From contig JANDLU010000024.1 of NCBI GenBank assembly GCA_024330215.1, forward strand, positions 1-41,468: DNA of 41,468 nucleotides. Reading direction: 5' to 3'. The notes beneath the pieces are model-generated. The model was not told the origin of the DNA. It did not search any database and saw only the letters and a list, made by a program, of their open reading frames with translations. Every line of letters starts with the position of its first letter. The stretch's first letter is position 1. This document shows positions 1 to 7,330 of the stretch, in pieces. The translations under genes and the position numbers were made by a program. This stretch comes from Candidatus Gaiellasilicea maunaloa. GTDB lineage: Bacteria; Actinomycetota; Thermoleophilia; Gaiellales; Gaiellaceae.

Positions 1-331
1 ACGCGAAAACGGTGTCCGCACCGAGGACGAGGTACGGCGCCGCTGCTCGCGCGGCGACGACGCCATCCGCCGAGCCGTGCGGACCCGCCTGCCGCGCCGT
101 CGAGAGCGAGAGGCCGAAGGCCGAGCCGTCGCCGGCGAAGCGCTCGACCTGCTCGGCGAGATAGCCGGTGACGAGCGTCACGTGCGGGCACTCGGCCGCC
201 GCGAGCTCGCGCAGGAGGAGCGCGAGCACGGGCCGGCCGTCGACGGGGAGCAGCGGCTTGGGGAAGTGCCCGGTGAGCGGTCGCAGCCGGCTGCCCACGC
301 CCGCCGCCAGCACGACCGCGGGAAGGCTCAC
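1..331 (-). CDS. Nucleotidyltransferase (sugar-1-phosphate type), 3' end beyond window
   Basis: This is a partial gene reading off the left edge; about 110 codons are visible. It starts with GTG at 331, and that GTG overlaps the TGA stop of the upstream transglutaminase as GTGA, so the two are probably translationally coupled. The N-terminus reads VSLPAVVLAAGVGSRLRPLT, followed by FPKPLLPVDGRPVL. This is the G-x-G-x-R ... KP nucleotide-binding signature of NDP-sugar pyrophosphorylases (ManC/RmlA/MurU-like), which join a sugar 1-phosphate to an NTP. The substrate cannot be told from the visible third of the protein. A MobA-type molybdopterin transferase is less likely because the signature here has the longer sugar-type spacing. 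It is the last visible gene of the codirectional mihF-to-tgpA run. Confidence 0.8.
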   Translation of the reverse strand, partial: MSLPAVVLAAGVGSRLRPLTGHFPKPLLPVDGRPVLALLLRELAAAECPHVTLVTGYLAEQVERFAGDGSAFGLSLSTARQAGPHGSADGVVAARAAAPYLVLGADTVFA

Positions 332-2550
332 GCGCGGAGCGAGCGAAGCGCGACGAAGCCGCGGAGACGCTGCACCCGGGTCAGCCCGCGCCGGATGCGG
401 CGCAGGAGCGCACGCAGCTCTCGACGCGAGCCGACCGCCGCAGCAGCGGCCAGGGCCGGCGGACCGAAACGAGCCTCGCCGACCGCCCGGGAGAACGATC
501 GACCGTCGACGCCGAACTCGGCGCGGACGAGCTCGTGCAGCTCCTCACCGGTCGCGCTCGCGCCGACGGAGATGCCCTGGTCGGCGAGGAAGTCGGCGAG
601 CTCGCGCCGTGCCGCGCCCGCCAACCGGCGCGGGTCGCGCGTCAGGTAGCGGGAACGACGCCAGGCGAGCTTCGCGAGCCCGACTGACACGCCGGCGCCG
701 AGGACGCCCGCGAGCAGGATCCAGATCGTGTTCACCCCGCCGGGAGGCGAGACGGGCCGCCGCCGGGCCTGCCGCTCCCGCAGGGCGTCGAGGCGGTCGA
801 GCTCGCGGGCGCCGCCCGGATCGAGGCCGCCCGCACCCCGGCCGTCGCCGAACGCGATCCCGCTCGCGTCGCCCGCGTTGAACGCGGGCGACGAGGCGCT
901 GTAGTCCGCTGCGAGCTCGCCGCGTCCAGGCGTCGGATCGAACGAGAGCCACCCGAAGCGGGGGAACCAGACCTCGACCCACGTGTGCGCGTTGTGGTCG
1001 GTGACCGTCCAGACGCCGTTGCGGTATTTGCCGCTCGTGAATCCCGCGGCCACTCTGGCCGGAATCCCGAGGAAGCGGAGCATCAGCGCCATCGAGCCGG
1101 CGAACTGCTGGCAGTAGCCGCGGCGCCCGCTGTCGACGAAGTGCGCGAGCGGCGGGACGCCTCCCGTTGGCGGCGGTGGTTGCTCGTCGTAGGTGAATCC
1201 TCCCGTCGTCCGCAGCCACGCCTCGATCGCGACGGCCGCCCCGTAGGGACCGGTCGCGCCGCGAGAGAGCCGCGCCGCCTGCCGGTAGAGGCCCTCGTAG
1301 TCCCAGAGCACGAACTGCCGCTCGTCCTCGAAGAGCGCTGCGACGTCGCGTGCCCGTCCCGGCGTCCCGAACGGCGAGACACGCGTCCGGCCAATCTCGA
1401 GATACCGCTCCAACATCTTCGGATAGACCGGCCGCGATCGCGCGAGCTCGGCCGGCTCCGGCCGCGGCGCGTAGCTCTGCACCTCGTAGGTCTGGCCGCG
1501 CTCGAGTCCTCCGGCAGCTCGCCGGGCAACACCAGCGCCCAGGAAGGAAAGGCGACCGAGCTTCGGCGCCTGGAGGCTGATCGGCTCCGCTGCGGCTACG
1601 AGGGAATCGTCGGCGAGCGCCACGACTTCCACCCTCTGCGTGATCCAGTTGGCAGGATCGTAAGCAGCCCGCGCCAGGAGCGGATTGCGCGGAAGGCGGC
1701 CGTTCGCGACGCCGACCGACGTGATCGAGCGGTTCTCGAGCCAGCGGTCTTCGGTGAACAGGTCGAGCGTCGTCGCGCGCCAGTAGAGGCTCCGCTGCGG
1801 CGCGCGGATCCGCAGGACCACGGTCGGCTTGTCGGGGAAGTCGATCCCGCCGTAGTTCGCGTCCCAGACGTAGTCGACGCCGACCGGCGTGCCGGAGGTC
1901 CGGTACGGATCCCAGCGCTCCCAGGCGAGGACGCCGTCCTTCGCGATCGCGGCCGTGCTCGAGAGCCCGATCGCCGCGACGATCACGACGAGTCCTGCGG
2001 CGAGCGCGGGAGTCGGCCGGGTCAGCCGGAGCGACGCGAGCAGCCAGAGCGCCGCCGCGAGGATCAGCGTCCCGTAGGCGAGGCCGGCGGTGGGCAACAA
2101 GGTCGCGGGCCAGCCGGCGCCGGCGAGCAGGACGAGCACGGCGGGGAGCGGTCGCCGCGAGGCGATCGCAAGCCCGAGCAGGACGCAGAAGCCGAAGCTC
2201 GCGAGCACGAGCACGCCGTGCATCGACGGCGACTCGATCCCCGAGAACGGGACGCGGGTGTCGTAGTAGCCGGCGAAGCCGTCCTCGAAGCTCTCGAGTG
2301 CCGGGGCGAAGAAGCCGCGCCTCGGCCCGCCGTCCGGCTGGGGAGATCCGAACGCGATCCAGGCCGCGACGAGCGCCACCCAGGGGACGGCGACGAGCCG
2401 TGCGGCAAGCGTCGGCAGGAGGGCTGGGACGAGCGCGAGCAGCACGACCCAGAGCCCGTCGATGCCGGCGGCTCGCGGTTCTTCGAGGCGCAGCCAGGCG
2501 AGCCCGACGAGCGCAGCCGGCAGCGAGTAGGCGACGACCGTCCTACCCAT
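328..2550 (-). CDS. TgpA-like membrane transglutaminase (DUF3488/transglutaminase)
   Basis: This is a 740-aa protein. Residues about 1-220 hold several hydrophobic membrane helices (DUF3488-like). An extracytoplasmic papain-like transglutaminase core follows, with Cys480 in RRGYCQQF, His522 in DHNAHTWVEV and Asp538 in FDPTPG forming the catalytic triad. A single membrane helix lies near residues 607-625 and a short cytoplasmic tail follows. The ATG at 2550 is chosen because it overlaps the end of the DUF58 gene by 8 nt (ATGGGTAG); longer in-frame starts lie deep inside that gene. MoxR, DUF58 and TgpA-like proteins are a well-known trio in Actinobacteria and Proteobacteria, with probable roles in envelope protein maturation; the substrate here is unknown. 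Confidence 0.88.
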   Translation of the reverse strand: MGRTVVAYSLPAALVGLAWLRLEEPRAAGIDGLWVVLLALVPALLPTLAARLVAVPWVALVAAWIAFGSPQPDGGPRRGFFAPALESFEDGFAGYYDTRVPFSGIESPSMHGVLVLASFGFCVLLGLAIASRRPLPAVLVLLAGAGWPATLLPTAGLAYGTLILAAALWLLASLRLTRPTPALAAGLVVIVAAIGLSSTAAIAKDGVLAWERWDPYRTSGTPVGVDYVWDANYGGIDFPDKPTVVLRIRAPQRSLYWRATTLDLFTEDRWLENRSITSVGVANGRLPRNPLLARAAYDPANWITQRVEVVALADDSLVAAAEPISLQAPKLGRLSFLGAGVARRAAGGLERGQTYEVQSYAPRPEPAELARSRPVYPKMLERYLEIGRTRVSPFGTPGRARDVAALFEDERQFVLWDYEGLYRQAARLSRGATGPYGAAVAIEAWLRTTGGFTYDEQPPPPTGGVPPLAHFVDSGRRGYCQQFAGSMALMLRFLGIPARVAAGFTSGKYRNGVWTVTDHNAHTWVEVWFPRFGWLSFDPTPGRGELAADYSASSPAFNAGDASGIAFGDGRGAGGLDPGGARELDRLDALRERQARRRPVSPPGGVNTIWILLAGVLGAGVSVGLAKLAWRRSRYLTRDPRRLAGAARRELADFLADQGISVGASATGEELHELVRAEFGVDGRSFSRAVGEARFGPPALAAAAAVGSRRELRALLRRIRRGLTRVQRLRGFVALRSLRA

Positions 2551-3742
2551 GCGCCCTCCGGGCCGCCGAGGTTCCGCCGAGGGCCGCGCGCAGGTCGTCG
2601 CCCCGGCGCACGACCGCAACCGGGATCCCCGCCGTCTGGAGACGCAGCAGCTCCGGCTCGACTGCGGTCGGCCGCCCGGCGAAGCTCGCCGAGTCGATCC
2701 AGACGAGCGAGACGCCATGACTCGCCTGAGCGCGCTGGCCAAGCTTGCGTGCGAGCGCGGGCGTGAGCCGCGCCGTCACGACGACGAGCTCGAGCGAGCG
2801 CGCAGCCGGGCCTCCCTCCCGGGCGAGCAGCTCGACGACCGGCACCGGCGCGCCCGGCTCGGCGGCGGCGAGCGCTTCCAGCGCGGCGAGCCAGTCCCCT
2901 TCCAGCGACGCCACGGGCACGCTCGTGGGCGGCGAGCCGTTCACCGCGAGCACCGCCCGGCGGCCTCGCGCCGCGTGGGTATGCAGGATCGAGCCGGCTG
3001 CGCGCACCGCGACGTCGAAGCTCTCGCCGACGACGCTCGACTCGTCCGCGTCGAGGACGACGGCGATCTCGTCGCGCGGGGAGTCCTCGAGCTCCTTCAC
3101 CATCAGCCGGCCGCGCCTCGCGGTCGACGCCCAGTGCACTTTGCGCAGAGACTCGCCCTCGACGTACTCGCGCACCGAGTGAAGGTCGAAGCCGGAAGGT
3201 CTGCGCAGCAGCAACCGACGGCCGTCCTGCGCATGGGCGCCGCTCTCGGAAAAGAGATCCGCGAGCGCGACGAGGCGCGGATAGACCACGAGCGCGCCAC
3301 CGGCATGGAGCTCGACCTCGCTCCGCGCGAGCCCGAATGGATCCTCGATCGCGGCGGTCGTCTCGTCGACCGCATACCGGCCCCTGGGCACGCGCTCGAG
3401 GACGTAGGTGCCGCGATAGAAGCGCCCGTCGCGCCGCAGCGGCGTCCTCCGGGCGCCGATGCGGGCGACGTGCTCCCGGATCTCGAGCGACGGCGGCGGT
3501 ACCCGCGAGCTCGGGTGCGCCTGGATCGTGACCCAGACGTCGTCTCCTTCGACGTGGGCCCCGCGGCCTGCGCGCCGTTGCAACGCGATCGGCCCGGAGG
3601 CGAGTCGCACCCATGCCCGCGCGGCGAGCGGCGCCAGGACGAGCCCGGTCGCGGCCGGATAGAGCACGTTCGCCCCGAACAGCCAGGCGACACCGTAGGC
3701 GAGCAGCCCGACGGCGAGCGTAAGCCTGCCGCGACGGGTCAC
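2543..3742 (-). CDS. DUF58 domain-containing protein
   Basis: This 399-aa protein starts with GTG at 3742. Two hydrophobic stretches at the N-terminus (residues about 5-45) suggest membrane anchoring. The DUF58 signature is clear around residues 185-215: REYVEGESLRKVHWASTAR followed by MVKELED. The remainder looks like a VWA-like fold, with DADESS probably near the metal site. It lies 24 nt downstream of the MoxR gene and overlaps the transglutaminase gene by 8 nt. Its family is the usual partner of MoxR ATPases, thought to act with them in assembly or maturation of envelope complexes. The exact role is unknown. Confidence 0.85.
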   Translation of the reverse strand: MTRRGRLTLAVGLLAYGVAWLFGANVLYPAATGLVLAPLAARAWVRLASGPIALQRRAGRGAHVEGDDVWVTIQAHPSSRVPPPSLEIREHVARIGARRTPLRRDGRFYRGTYVLERVPRGRYAVDETTAAIEDPFGLARSEVELHAGGALVVYPRLVALADLFSESGAHAQDGRRLLLRRPSGFDLHSVREYVEGESLRKVHWASTARRGRLMVKELEDSPRDEIAVVLDADESSVVGESFDVAVRAAGSILHTHAARGRRAVLAVNGSPPTSVPVASLEGDWLAALEALAAAEPGAPVPVVELLAREGGPAARSLELVVVTARLTPALARKLGQRAQASHGVSLVWIDSASFAGRPTAVEPELLRLQTAGIPVAVVRRGDDLRAALGGTSAARRAHG

Positions 3743-3766
3743 CGCGGCCTCCTCACCGCGAGCACG

Positions 3767-4741
3767 TCATACCGGCACGGGCGTCTGCTCGACCGCCTCC
3801 CGCACGAGCTCGTCGGCGGTCAGGCCGGCGGAGCGAGCCTCCGGCGCGAGGATCAGGCGATGGCTGAGCACGGGGACGGCGATCGCCTTGACGTCGTCCG
3901 GCAACACGTAGTCGCGACCCGCCGAGAGGGCCCTCGCCTTCGCCACGCGCAGGAGCGCGATCCCCGAGCGCGGGCTGGCGCCGAGCGCGAGCCGGGAGCT
4001 GCCACGCGTATGCCGCAGCAGCGCGACGACGTAGCGATTCACGCTCTCCTCGACGAAGATCGAGCGGGCCTCGTCGATCGTGGCCAGCACCTCTTCGGCC
4101 GTTGCGACCGGGCGGAGGGTCTCGAGGGGCGGCGCGGTCGTCTGCTCGGCGAGCATCCGCGCCTCGTCGGCGAGCGGCGGATAGCCGAGCGAGAGGCGCA
4201 TCGTGAACCGGTCGAGCTGGGCCTCGGGGAGCGGATAGGTGCCCTCGTACTCGATCGGGTTCTGCGTCGCGAGCACCATGAACGGGCGCTCGAGCGGATA
4301 GCTCTCGCCGTCGATCGTGACCTGGATCTCCTGCATCGCCTCGAGCAGCGCAGACTGGGTCTTCGGCGAGGCCCGGTTGATCTCGTCCACGAGCAGGACG
4401 TTCGCGAAGACGGGGCCGGCACGGAACTCGAACGCGTTCGCGCGTTGGTTGAAGACGTTGACGCCGGTCACGTCCGAGGGGAGCAGATCCGGGGTGAACT
4501 GCAGGCGCGAGAACTCGAGATCGACAGAGCGGGCCAGCGCCTTCGCGAGCATCGTCTTGCCGACGCCGGGAAAGTCCTCGACGATCAAGTGTCCCTCGGC
4601 GACGAGACAGAGCACGCAGAGCCGCAGCGTCTCCTCGGGGGCATGGACGACGACGGCGATGTTGGCCGCGATCCGGTCGAGCGTCTCGGCGGTCGAGGCC
4701 CGGCCGGAGGGCTCGCCGGCCGGATCCCTACGCGCTTCCAC
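3767..4741 (-). CDS. MoxR family AAA+ ATPase
   Basis: This is a 324-aa cytoplasmic AAA+ ATPase. Walker A is EDFPGVGKT (the actinobacterial MoxR variant with an acidic residue before the P-loop), Walker B is VLLVDEINRASPKTQ, sensor 1 is LATQNP, and a conserved EYEGTYPLPEAQLDRF motif follows. The GTG start at 4741 is preceded by AGGAGG at a 6-nt distance, and its first 14 nt overlap the end of coaBC. MoxR ATPases act as chaperones, often for VWA-containing proteins, which fits the DUF58 gene next in line. The overlap with coaBC makes it the distal part of the mihF-gmk-rpoZ-coaBC transcript. Confidence 0.93.
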   Translation of the reverse strand: MEARRDPAGEPSGRASTAETLDRIAANIAVVVHAPEETLRLCVLCLVAEGHLIVEDFPGVGKTMLAKALARSVDLEFSRLQFTPDLLPSDVTGVNVFNQRANAFEFRAGPVFANVLLVDEINRASPKTQSALLEAMQEIQVTIDGESYPLERPFMVLATQNPIEYEGTYPLPEAQLDRFTMRLSLGYPPLADEARMLAEQTTAPPLETLRPVATAEEVLATIDEARSIFVEESVNRYVVALLRHTRGSSRLALGASPRSGIALLRVAKARALSAGRDYVLPDDVKAIAVPVLSHRLILAPEARSAGLTADELVREAVEQTPVPV

Positions 4742-5972
4742 TGCGGTCCTCCTGCTTGGACTGCTCGAGCAGGCGCTCGACCTCGTCGAGGACGGCTGCC
4801 GCGATCAGCGGCTTCGGGGCGCGCGGAACCGCGCGCTCGCCGGCGCGCGTGATCAGGACGACCTCGTTCTCGTCGGCATCGAATCCGGTCCCCTCGCGGC
4901 TCACGTCGTTGTAGACGACGAGATCGAGGTTCTTGTCGTGGAGCATCGCCCGCTTGCGGTCGAGCCCGGCGGCACCCGTCTCCGCGCCGAAGCCGACGAG
5001 CACCTGACCGTTACGCTCGCGAGCACCGAGGCCGGCGAGCACGTCCGCGGTCGGCTCGAGCACGACCTTCCAGGTCACGGAGTCCTTCGGGCGCTTCGCC
5101 GCCCACGGCTCGACCGGACGGTAGTCGGCGACGGCGGCCGCCATCACGACCACGTCCGCCGCGGCGCTGCGGACATGCGTCTCGCGCTCGACGTCGGCTG
5201 CCGTCGGTGTGTTCACGATCTGGACCCCGTCGGGAGGATCGACGGTCAGATTGGCCGCGAGGAGCGTTACCTTCGCTCCTCGCCGCCTCGCCTCGGCGGC
5301 CAGGGCGACGCCCATCCTCCCGGACGAGCGGTTCCCGAGGAAGCGGACGGAGTCGAGCGGCTCGCGTGTCCCGCCGGCGGTCACGAGCACGTGCTTCCCG
5401 ACGAGCGCGCCACTCACGCCTGACTGCACCGAGTCTTCAGGCGGTCGGGCTTCGAGAGCCGAACCCTCGAGACCTACGAGTGCTTGCGCGACGATCGTCG
5501 CGATCTCGGCCGGCTCGGCCATCCGGCCCGCCCCGACCTCACCCTCGGCGAGCTCGCCCACGCCGGGCTCGACGACGATCGCACCCCGGTCGCGCAGCAC
5601 GTCCACGTTCGCCTGGGTCGCCGGATGCTCCCACATCCGCGTGTTCATCGCCGGGGCGACGACGAGCGGCCCTCGGTGGGCGAGCGCCGCCTCGGTCAAG
5701 ACGTTGTCCGCGAGCCCGTGCGCGAGCTTCGCGAGCGTGTTCGCCGTCAGCGGCGCGATCACGAGCGCGTCGGCGCGCCCGAGATGCGGATACGGATCTG
5801 CGGGCGGCGCGATGCGCGCGAGCGCGTAGAAGGTCTCCGCAGCCACGAAGCGCTCGGCTCCCGGTGTCGGCAGCGGCAGCACCTCGTGCCCGGCGCGGAC
5901 GAGCAGCCGCACGAGCTCGCAGGCCTTGTAGGCCGCGATCCCGCCAGTGATCCCGAGGAGAATCCGCGCCAT
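4728..5972 (-). CDS. coaBC: Bifunctional phosphopantothenoylcysteine decarboxylase/phosphopantothenate-cysteine ligase
   Basis: This 414-aa enzyme carries out two steps of coenzyme A synthesis: cysteine is ligated to 4'-phosphopantothenate (CoaB, C-terminal), and the product is decarboxylated (CoaC, N-terminal, FMN). CoaC shows GITGGIAAYK for flavin binding, His63 in YPHLGRAD and the substrate motif PAMNTRMW with Asn110. CoaB shows VTAGGTREPLDSVRFLGNRS and a later KNLDLVVYND. The ACGD motif that in E. coli carries the reductive cysteine reads AEGE here (Glu143), so that cysteine is absent. The ATG at 5972 lies 48 nt after rpoZ. The order gmk-rpoZ-coaBC is standard for Actinobacteria. Confidence 0.95.
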   Translation of the reverse strand: MARILLGITGGIAAYKACELVRLLVRAGHEVLPLPTPGAERFVAAETFYALARIAPPADPYPHLGRADALVIAPLTANTLAKLAHGLADNVLTEAALAHRGPLVVAPAMNTRMWEHPATQANVDVLRDRGAIVVEPGVGELAEGEVGAGRMAEPAEIATIVAQALVGLEGSALEARPPEDSVQSGVSGALVGKHVLVTAGGTREPLDSVRFLGNRSSGRMGVALAAEARRRGAKVTLLAANLTVDPPDGVQIVNTPTAADVERETHVRSAAADVVVMAAAVADYRPVEPWAAKRPKDSVTWKVVLEPTADVLAGLGARERNGQVLVGFGAETGAAGLDRKRAMLHDKNLDLVVYNDVSREGTGFDADENEVVLITRAGERAVPRAPKPLIAAAVLDEVERLLEQSKQEDRSGSA

Positions 5973-6010
5973 CGCCCCATTGTGCCCGAGACGGGACGGG
6001 GCTCTTCTAG

Positions 6011-6032
6011 AACAAACGCGTCAGCGTTTGTT
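6011..6032 (-). terminator. Perfect hairpin spanning the rpoZ stop codon
   Basis: A 9-bp perfect inverted repeat (AACAAACGC / GCGTTTGTT) surrounds a 4-nt loop that contains the rpoZ TGA. No U-tract follows on the transcript, so it is not a canonical intrinsic terminator. It may trim or stabilise the message between rpoZ and coaBC, or act as a weak terminator. Confidence 0.5.
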
Positions 6033-6269
6033 GTAGGCGTACTTGATCTTGCCCTGGGCGACTTCCTCCAGGGACATCGTCAAGTAGTTCTTCGAGCGCG
6101 ACTCGACGAGCGGCGGCGGCGCTTCCTCGAAGCCCATGCCCTCGCCGAGCTGGTGGTGGTAGTTGTTGATCTGGCGAGCGCGCTTGGCGGAGACGATGAC
6201 GAGCGCATAGCGCGAGTCGACGCCGCCGTTCTCGGTATCCAGCAACTGGTCGATGCGAGGGTGGATCAT
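6021..6269 (-). CDS. rpoZ: RNA polymerase omega subunit
   Basis: This 82-aa protein matches the omega subunit: it starts MIHPRIDQLLD, has SRYALVIVSAKRARQIN and ends in the conserved SLEEVAQGKIKY region. Omega wraps around the beta' C-terminus and helps RNA polymerase assembly. The ATG overlaps the gmk stop (ATGA), so the two genes are probably translationally coupled. Length and position downstream of gmk are typical of Actinobacteria. A perfect hairpin encloses its stop codon. Confidence 0.96.
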   Translation of the reverse strand: MIHPRIDQLLDTENGGVDSRYALVIVSAKRARQINNYHHQLGEGMGFEEAPPPLVESRSKNYLTMSLEEVAQGKIKYAYNKR

Positions 6270-6850
6270 GGTCGGGCCATGGTACCTGCGAGCTGGAGCT
6301 CCCGCTCGACGAGGGCCGCGAGCGCCTCCGTCGCGCGCTCGAGGTTGTCGTTCCGCACCATGTAGCGGAAGCGGTGGGCCTGCTCGAGCTGCCAGCGTGC
6401 GAGCTCGATCCGCTCCCCGATCTCGCCCGAGCTCTCCGTCGCCCGGGCCGCGAGGCGGCGCTCCAGCTCGGGTACGTCGGCGGCGATGAAGAGCGTGACA
6501 CTGCCTTCGACCTGCTCCTGCACGCGCAGCGCACCGTCGATCTCCAGCTCGAGCACGCAGACGCGGCCGTCGTCGGCGATCCGGTCGATCTCGGAGCGAA
6601 GCGTGCCGTAGCGGTGGCCGGAGACGTACTCGACTGCCTCGAGAAACTCGCCCGCCTCGATCCGGTGCACGAACTCCTCCTCTGTGAGGAACAGGTAGTC
6701 GCGCCGATCCTCCTCGTTCGGACGCTGCGCCCGGGTGGTGGCGGAAACGGCCACCTCGAGCTCGGGCAGCCGGTCGAGCAGCTGCTTGATCAGTGTCCCC
6801 TTGCCGGCTCCCGAGGGGCCGGTGATCACGAAGACGGGCGTTCTCGACAA
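6266..6850 (-). CDS. gmk: Guanylate kinase
   Basis: This 194-aa enzyme phosphorylates GMP to GDP with ATP. The P-loop GPSGAGKGT lies at residues 11-19, and the GMP-binding region has SATTRAQRPNEEDRRDYLFL and YGTLRSE; RNDN near the end is also typical. The start is TTG at 6850, giving the expected MSRTPVFVITGPSG beginning; no better start or clear Shine-Dalgarno is visible. The TTG sits in the middle of a perfect 10-bp inverted repeat (6839-6860), which could limit initiation. The gene overlaps rpoZ by 4 nt. Confidence 0.96.
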   Translation of the reverse strand: MSRTPVFVITGPSGAGKGTLIKQLLDRLPELEVAVSATTRAQRPNEEDRRDYLFLTEEEFVHRIEAGEFLEAVEYVSGHRYGTLRSEIDRIADDGRVCVLELEIDGALRVQEQVEGSVTLFIAADVPELERRLAARATESSGEIGERIELARWQLEQAHRFRYMVRNDNLERATEALAALVERELQLAGTMARP

Positions 6851-6860
6851 GTCGAGAACG
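6839..6860 (-). promoter_or_regulatory. Perfect palindrome enclosing the gmk start codon
   Basis: CGTTCTCGAC and its exact reverse complement GTCGAGAACG are separated by only 2 nt. The TTG start codon of gmk lies at the centre. As RNA it is a 10-bp stem with a very tight loop; as DNA it is a 22-bp dyad that a dimeric regulator could bind. Either would control gmk and the coupled rpoZ. It does not match the actinobacterial LexA box, whose half sites face the other way. Confidence 0.6.
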
Positions 6861-6913
6861 CTAGAGGAACCGGCGAGGCGGCAAGGCCGACCGGACCGCC
6901 GACGACACTTGCC

Positions 6914-6940
6914 TAGAGATTCTCGGCACGAGAATCTCTA
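6914..6940 (-). terminator. 12-bp perfect hairpin at the mihF stop codon
   Basis: TAGAGATTCTCG and CGAGAATCTCTA flank a 3-nt loop, and the first three bases of the arm are the mihF stop codon TAG. The stem is strong but the following sequence (GGCAAGTG) is not U-rich. It may protect the 3' end of a processed mihF message or attenuate read-through into gmk, 63 nt further on. Confidence 0.55.
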
Positions 6941-7267
6941 TCTGTTGAAGAGGCCGATGAGCTCGGCCCGCTGGCGCTCGGAGAGGCCGCCCACCGTCTT
7001 CGACTGGCTGATCCGGCACTGATTCAGAAGTCTCGCGGCCTTGACCCGCCCGAACTTCGGCACTGCCATCAGCATGTCGAAGACCTTCGCTGTCGAGACG
7101 TACTCGGGCGGGTCGAGCAGGATCGACTCGATCTGAGCCTCGCCGTCCTTGAGATCCTTCTTCAGCCTGGCGCGCCTGACGCGGATGTCGTTCGCCCGTT
7201 TCAGAGCTTCCATCCGCTGGTCGAGCGACCGCAGAGGAGCCTGGGCCTGCATCTTGGTCGTCACCAT
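6938..7267 (-). CDS. mihF: Actinobacterial integration host factor (mIHF)
   Basis: This 109-aa protein matches the mIHF family, a small nucleoid-associated DNA-binding protein of Actinobacteria not related in sequence to E. coli IHF. Diagnostic parts are LKRANDIRVRRARLKKDLKDG, the run ILLDPPEYVSTAKVFDMLMA and VPKFGRVKAARLLNQCRIS, followed by KTVGGLSERQRAEL. The last two form the helix-two-turn-helix that contacts DNA. The start ATG at 7267 lies only 9 nt downstream of a good -10 box, so its message is nearly leaderless. It heads the mihF-gmk-rpoZ-coaBC run. Confidence 0.94.
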   Translation of the reverse strand: MVTTKMQAQAPLRSLDQRMEALKRANDIRVRRARLKKDLKDGEAQIESILLDPPEYVSTAKVFDMLMAVPKFGRVKAARLLNQCRISQSKTVGGLSERQRAELIGLFNR

Positions 7268-7276
7268 GAGCGCGGG

Positions 7277-7304
7277 ATACTACCAGCCCCGCCGTTGCGG
7301 TCAA
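7277..7304 (-). promoter_or_regulatory. Promoter for mihF-gmk-rpoZ-coaBC
   Basis: On the minus strand TTGACC (7304-7299) and TAGTAT (7282-7277) are separated by 16 nt, close to the housekeeping sigma consensus. The ATG of mihF begins 9 nt after the -10 box, so the expected transcript start leaves a leader of only a few bases. It lies in the 63-nt gap after pyrD and separates the pyr operon from the mihF operon. Confidence 0.65.
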
Positions 7305-7330
7305 GCAGGGTGTTTTTCGGCGATTTGCAG

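Noticed and set aside
985-2766. Long open frame on the plus strand opposite the transglutaminase gene
   Set aside because: High GC content produces long antisense frames; composition is Arg/Glu/Gly-rich with no domain, and the opposite strand carries a complete catalytic triad.
6839-6860. LexA (SOS) box at the gmk start
   Set aside because: The dyad has GTTC...GAAC half sites in the opposite orientation to the actinobacterial GAAC...GTTC box.
6011-6940. Canonical intrinsic terminators after rpoZ and mihF
   Set aside because: Strong stems exist but neither is followed by a run of T on the transcribed strand, so they are described only as hairpins.
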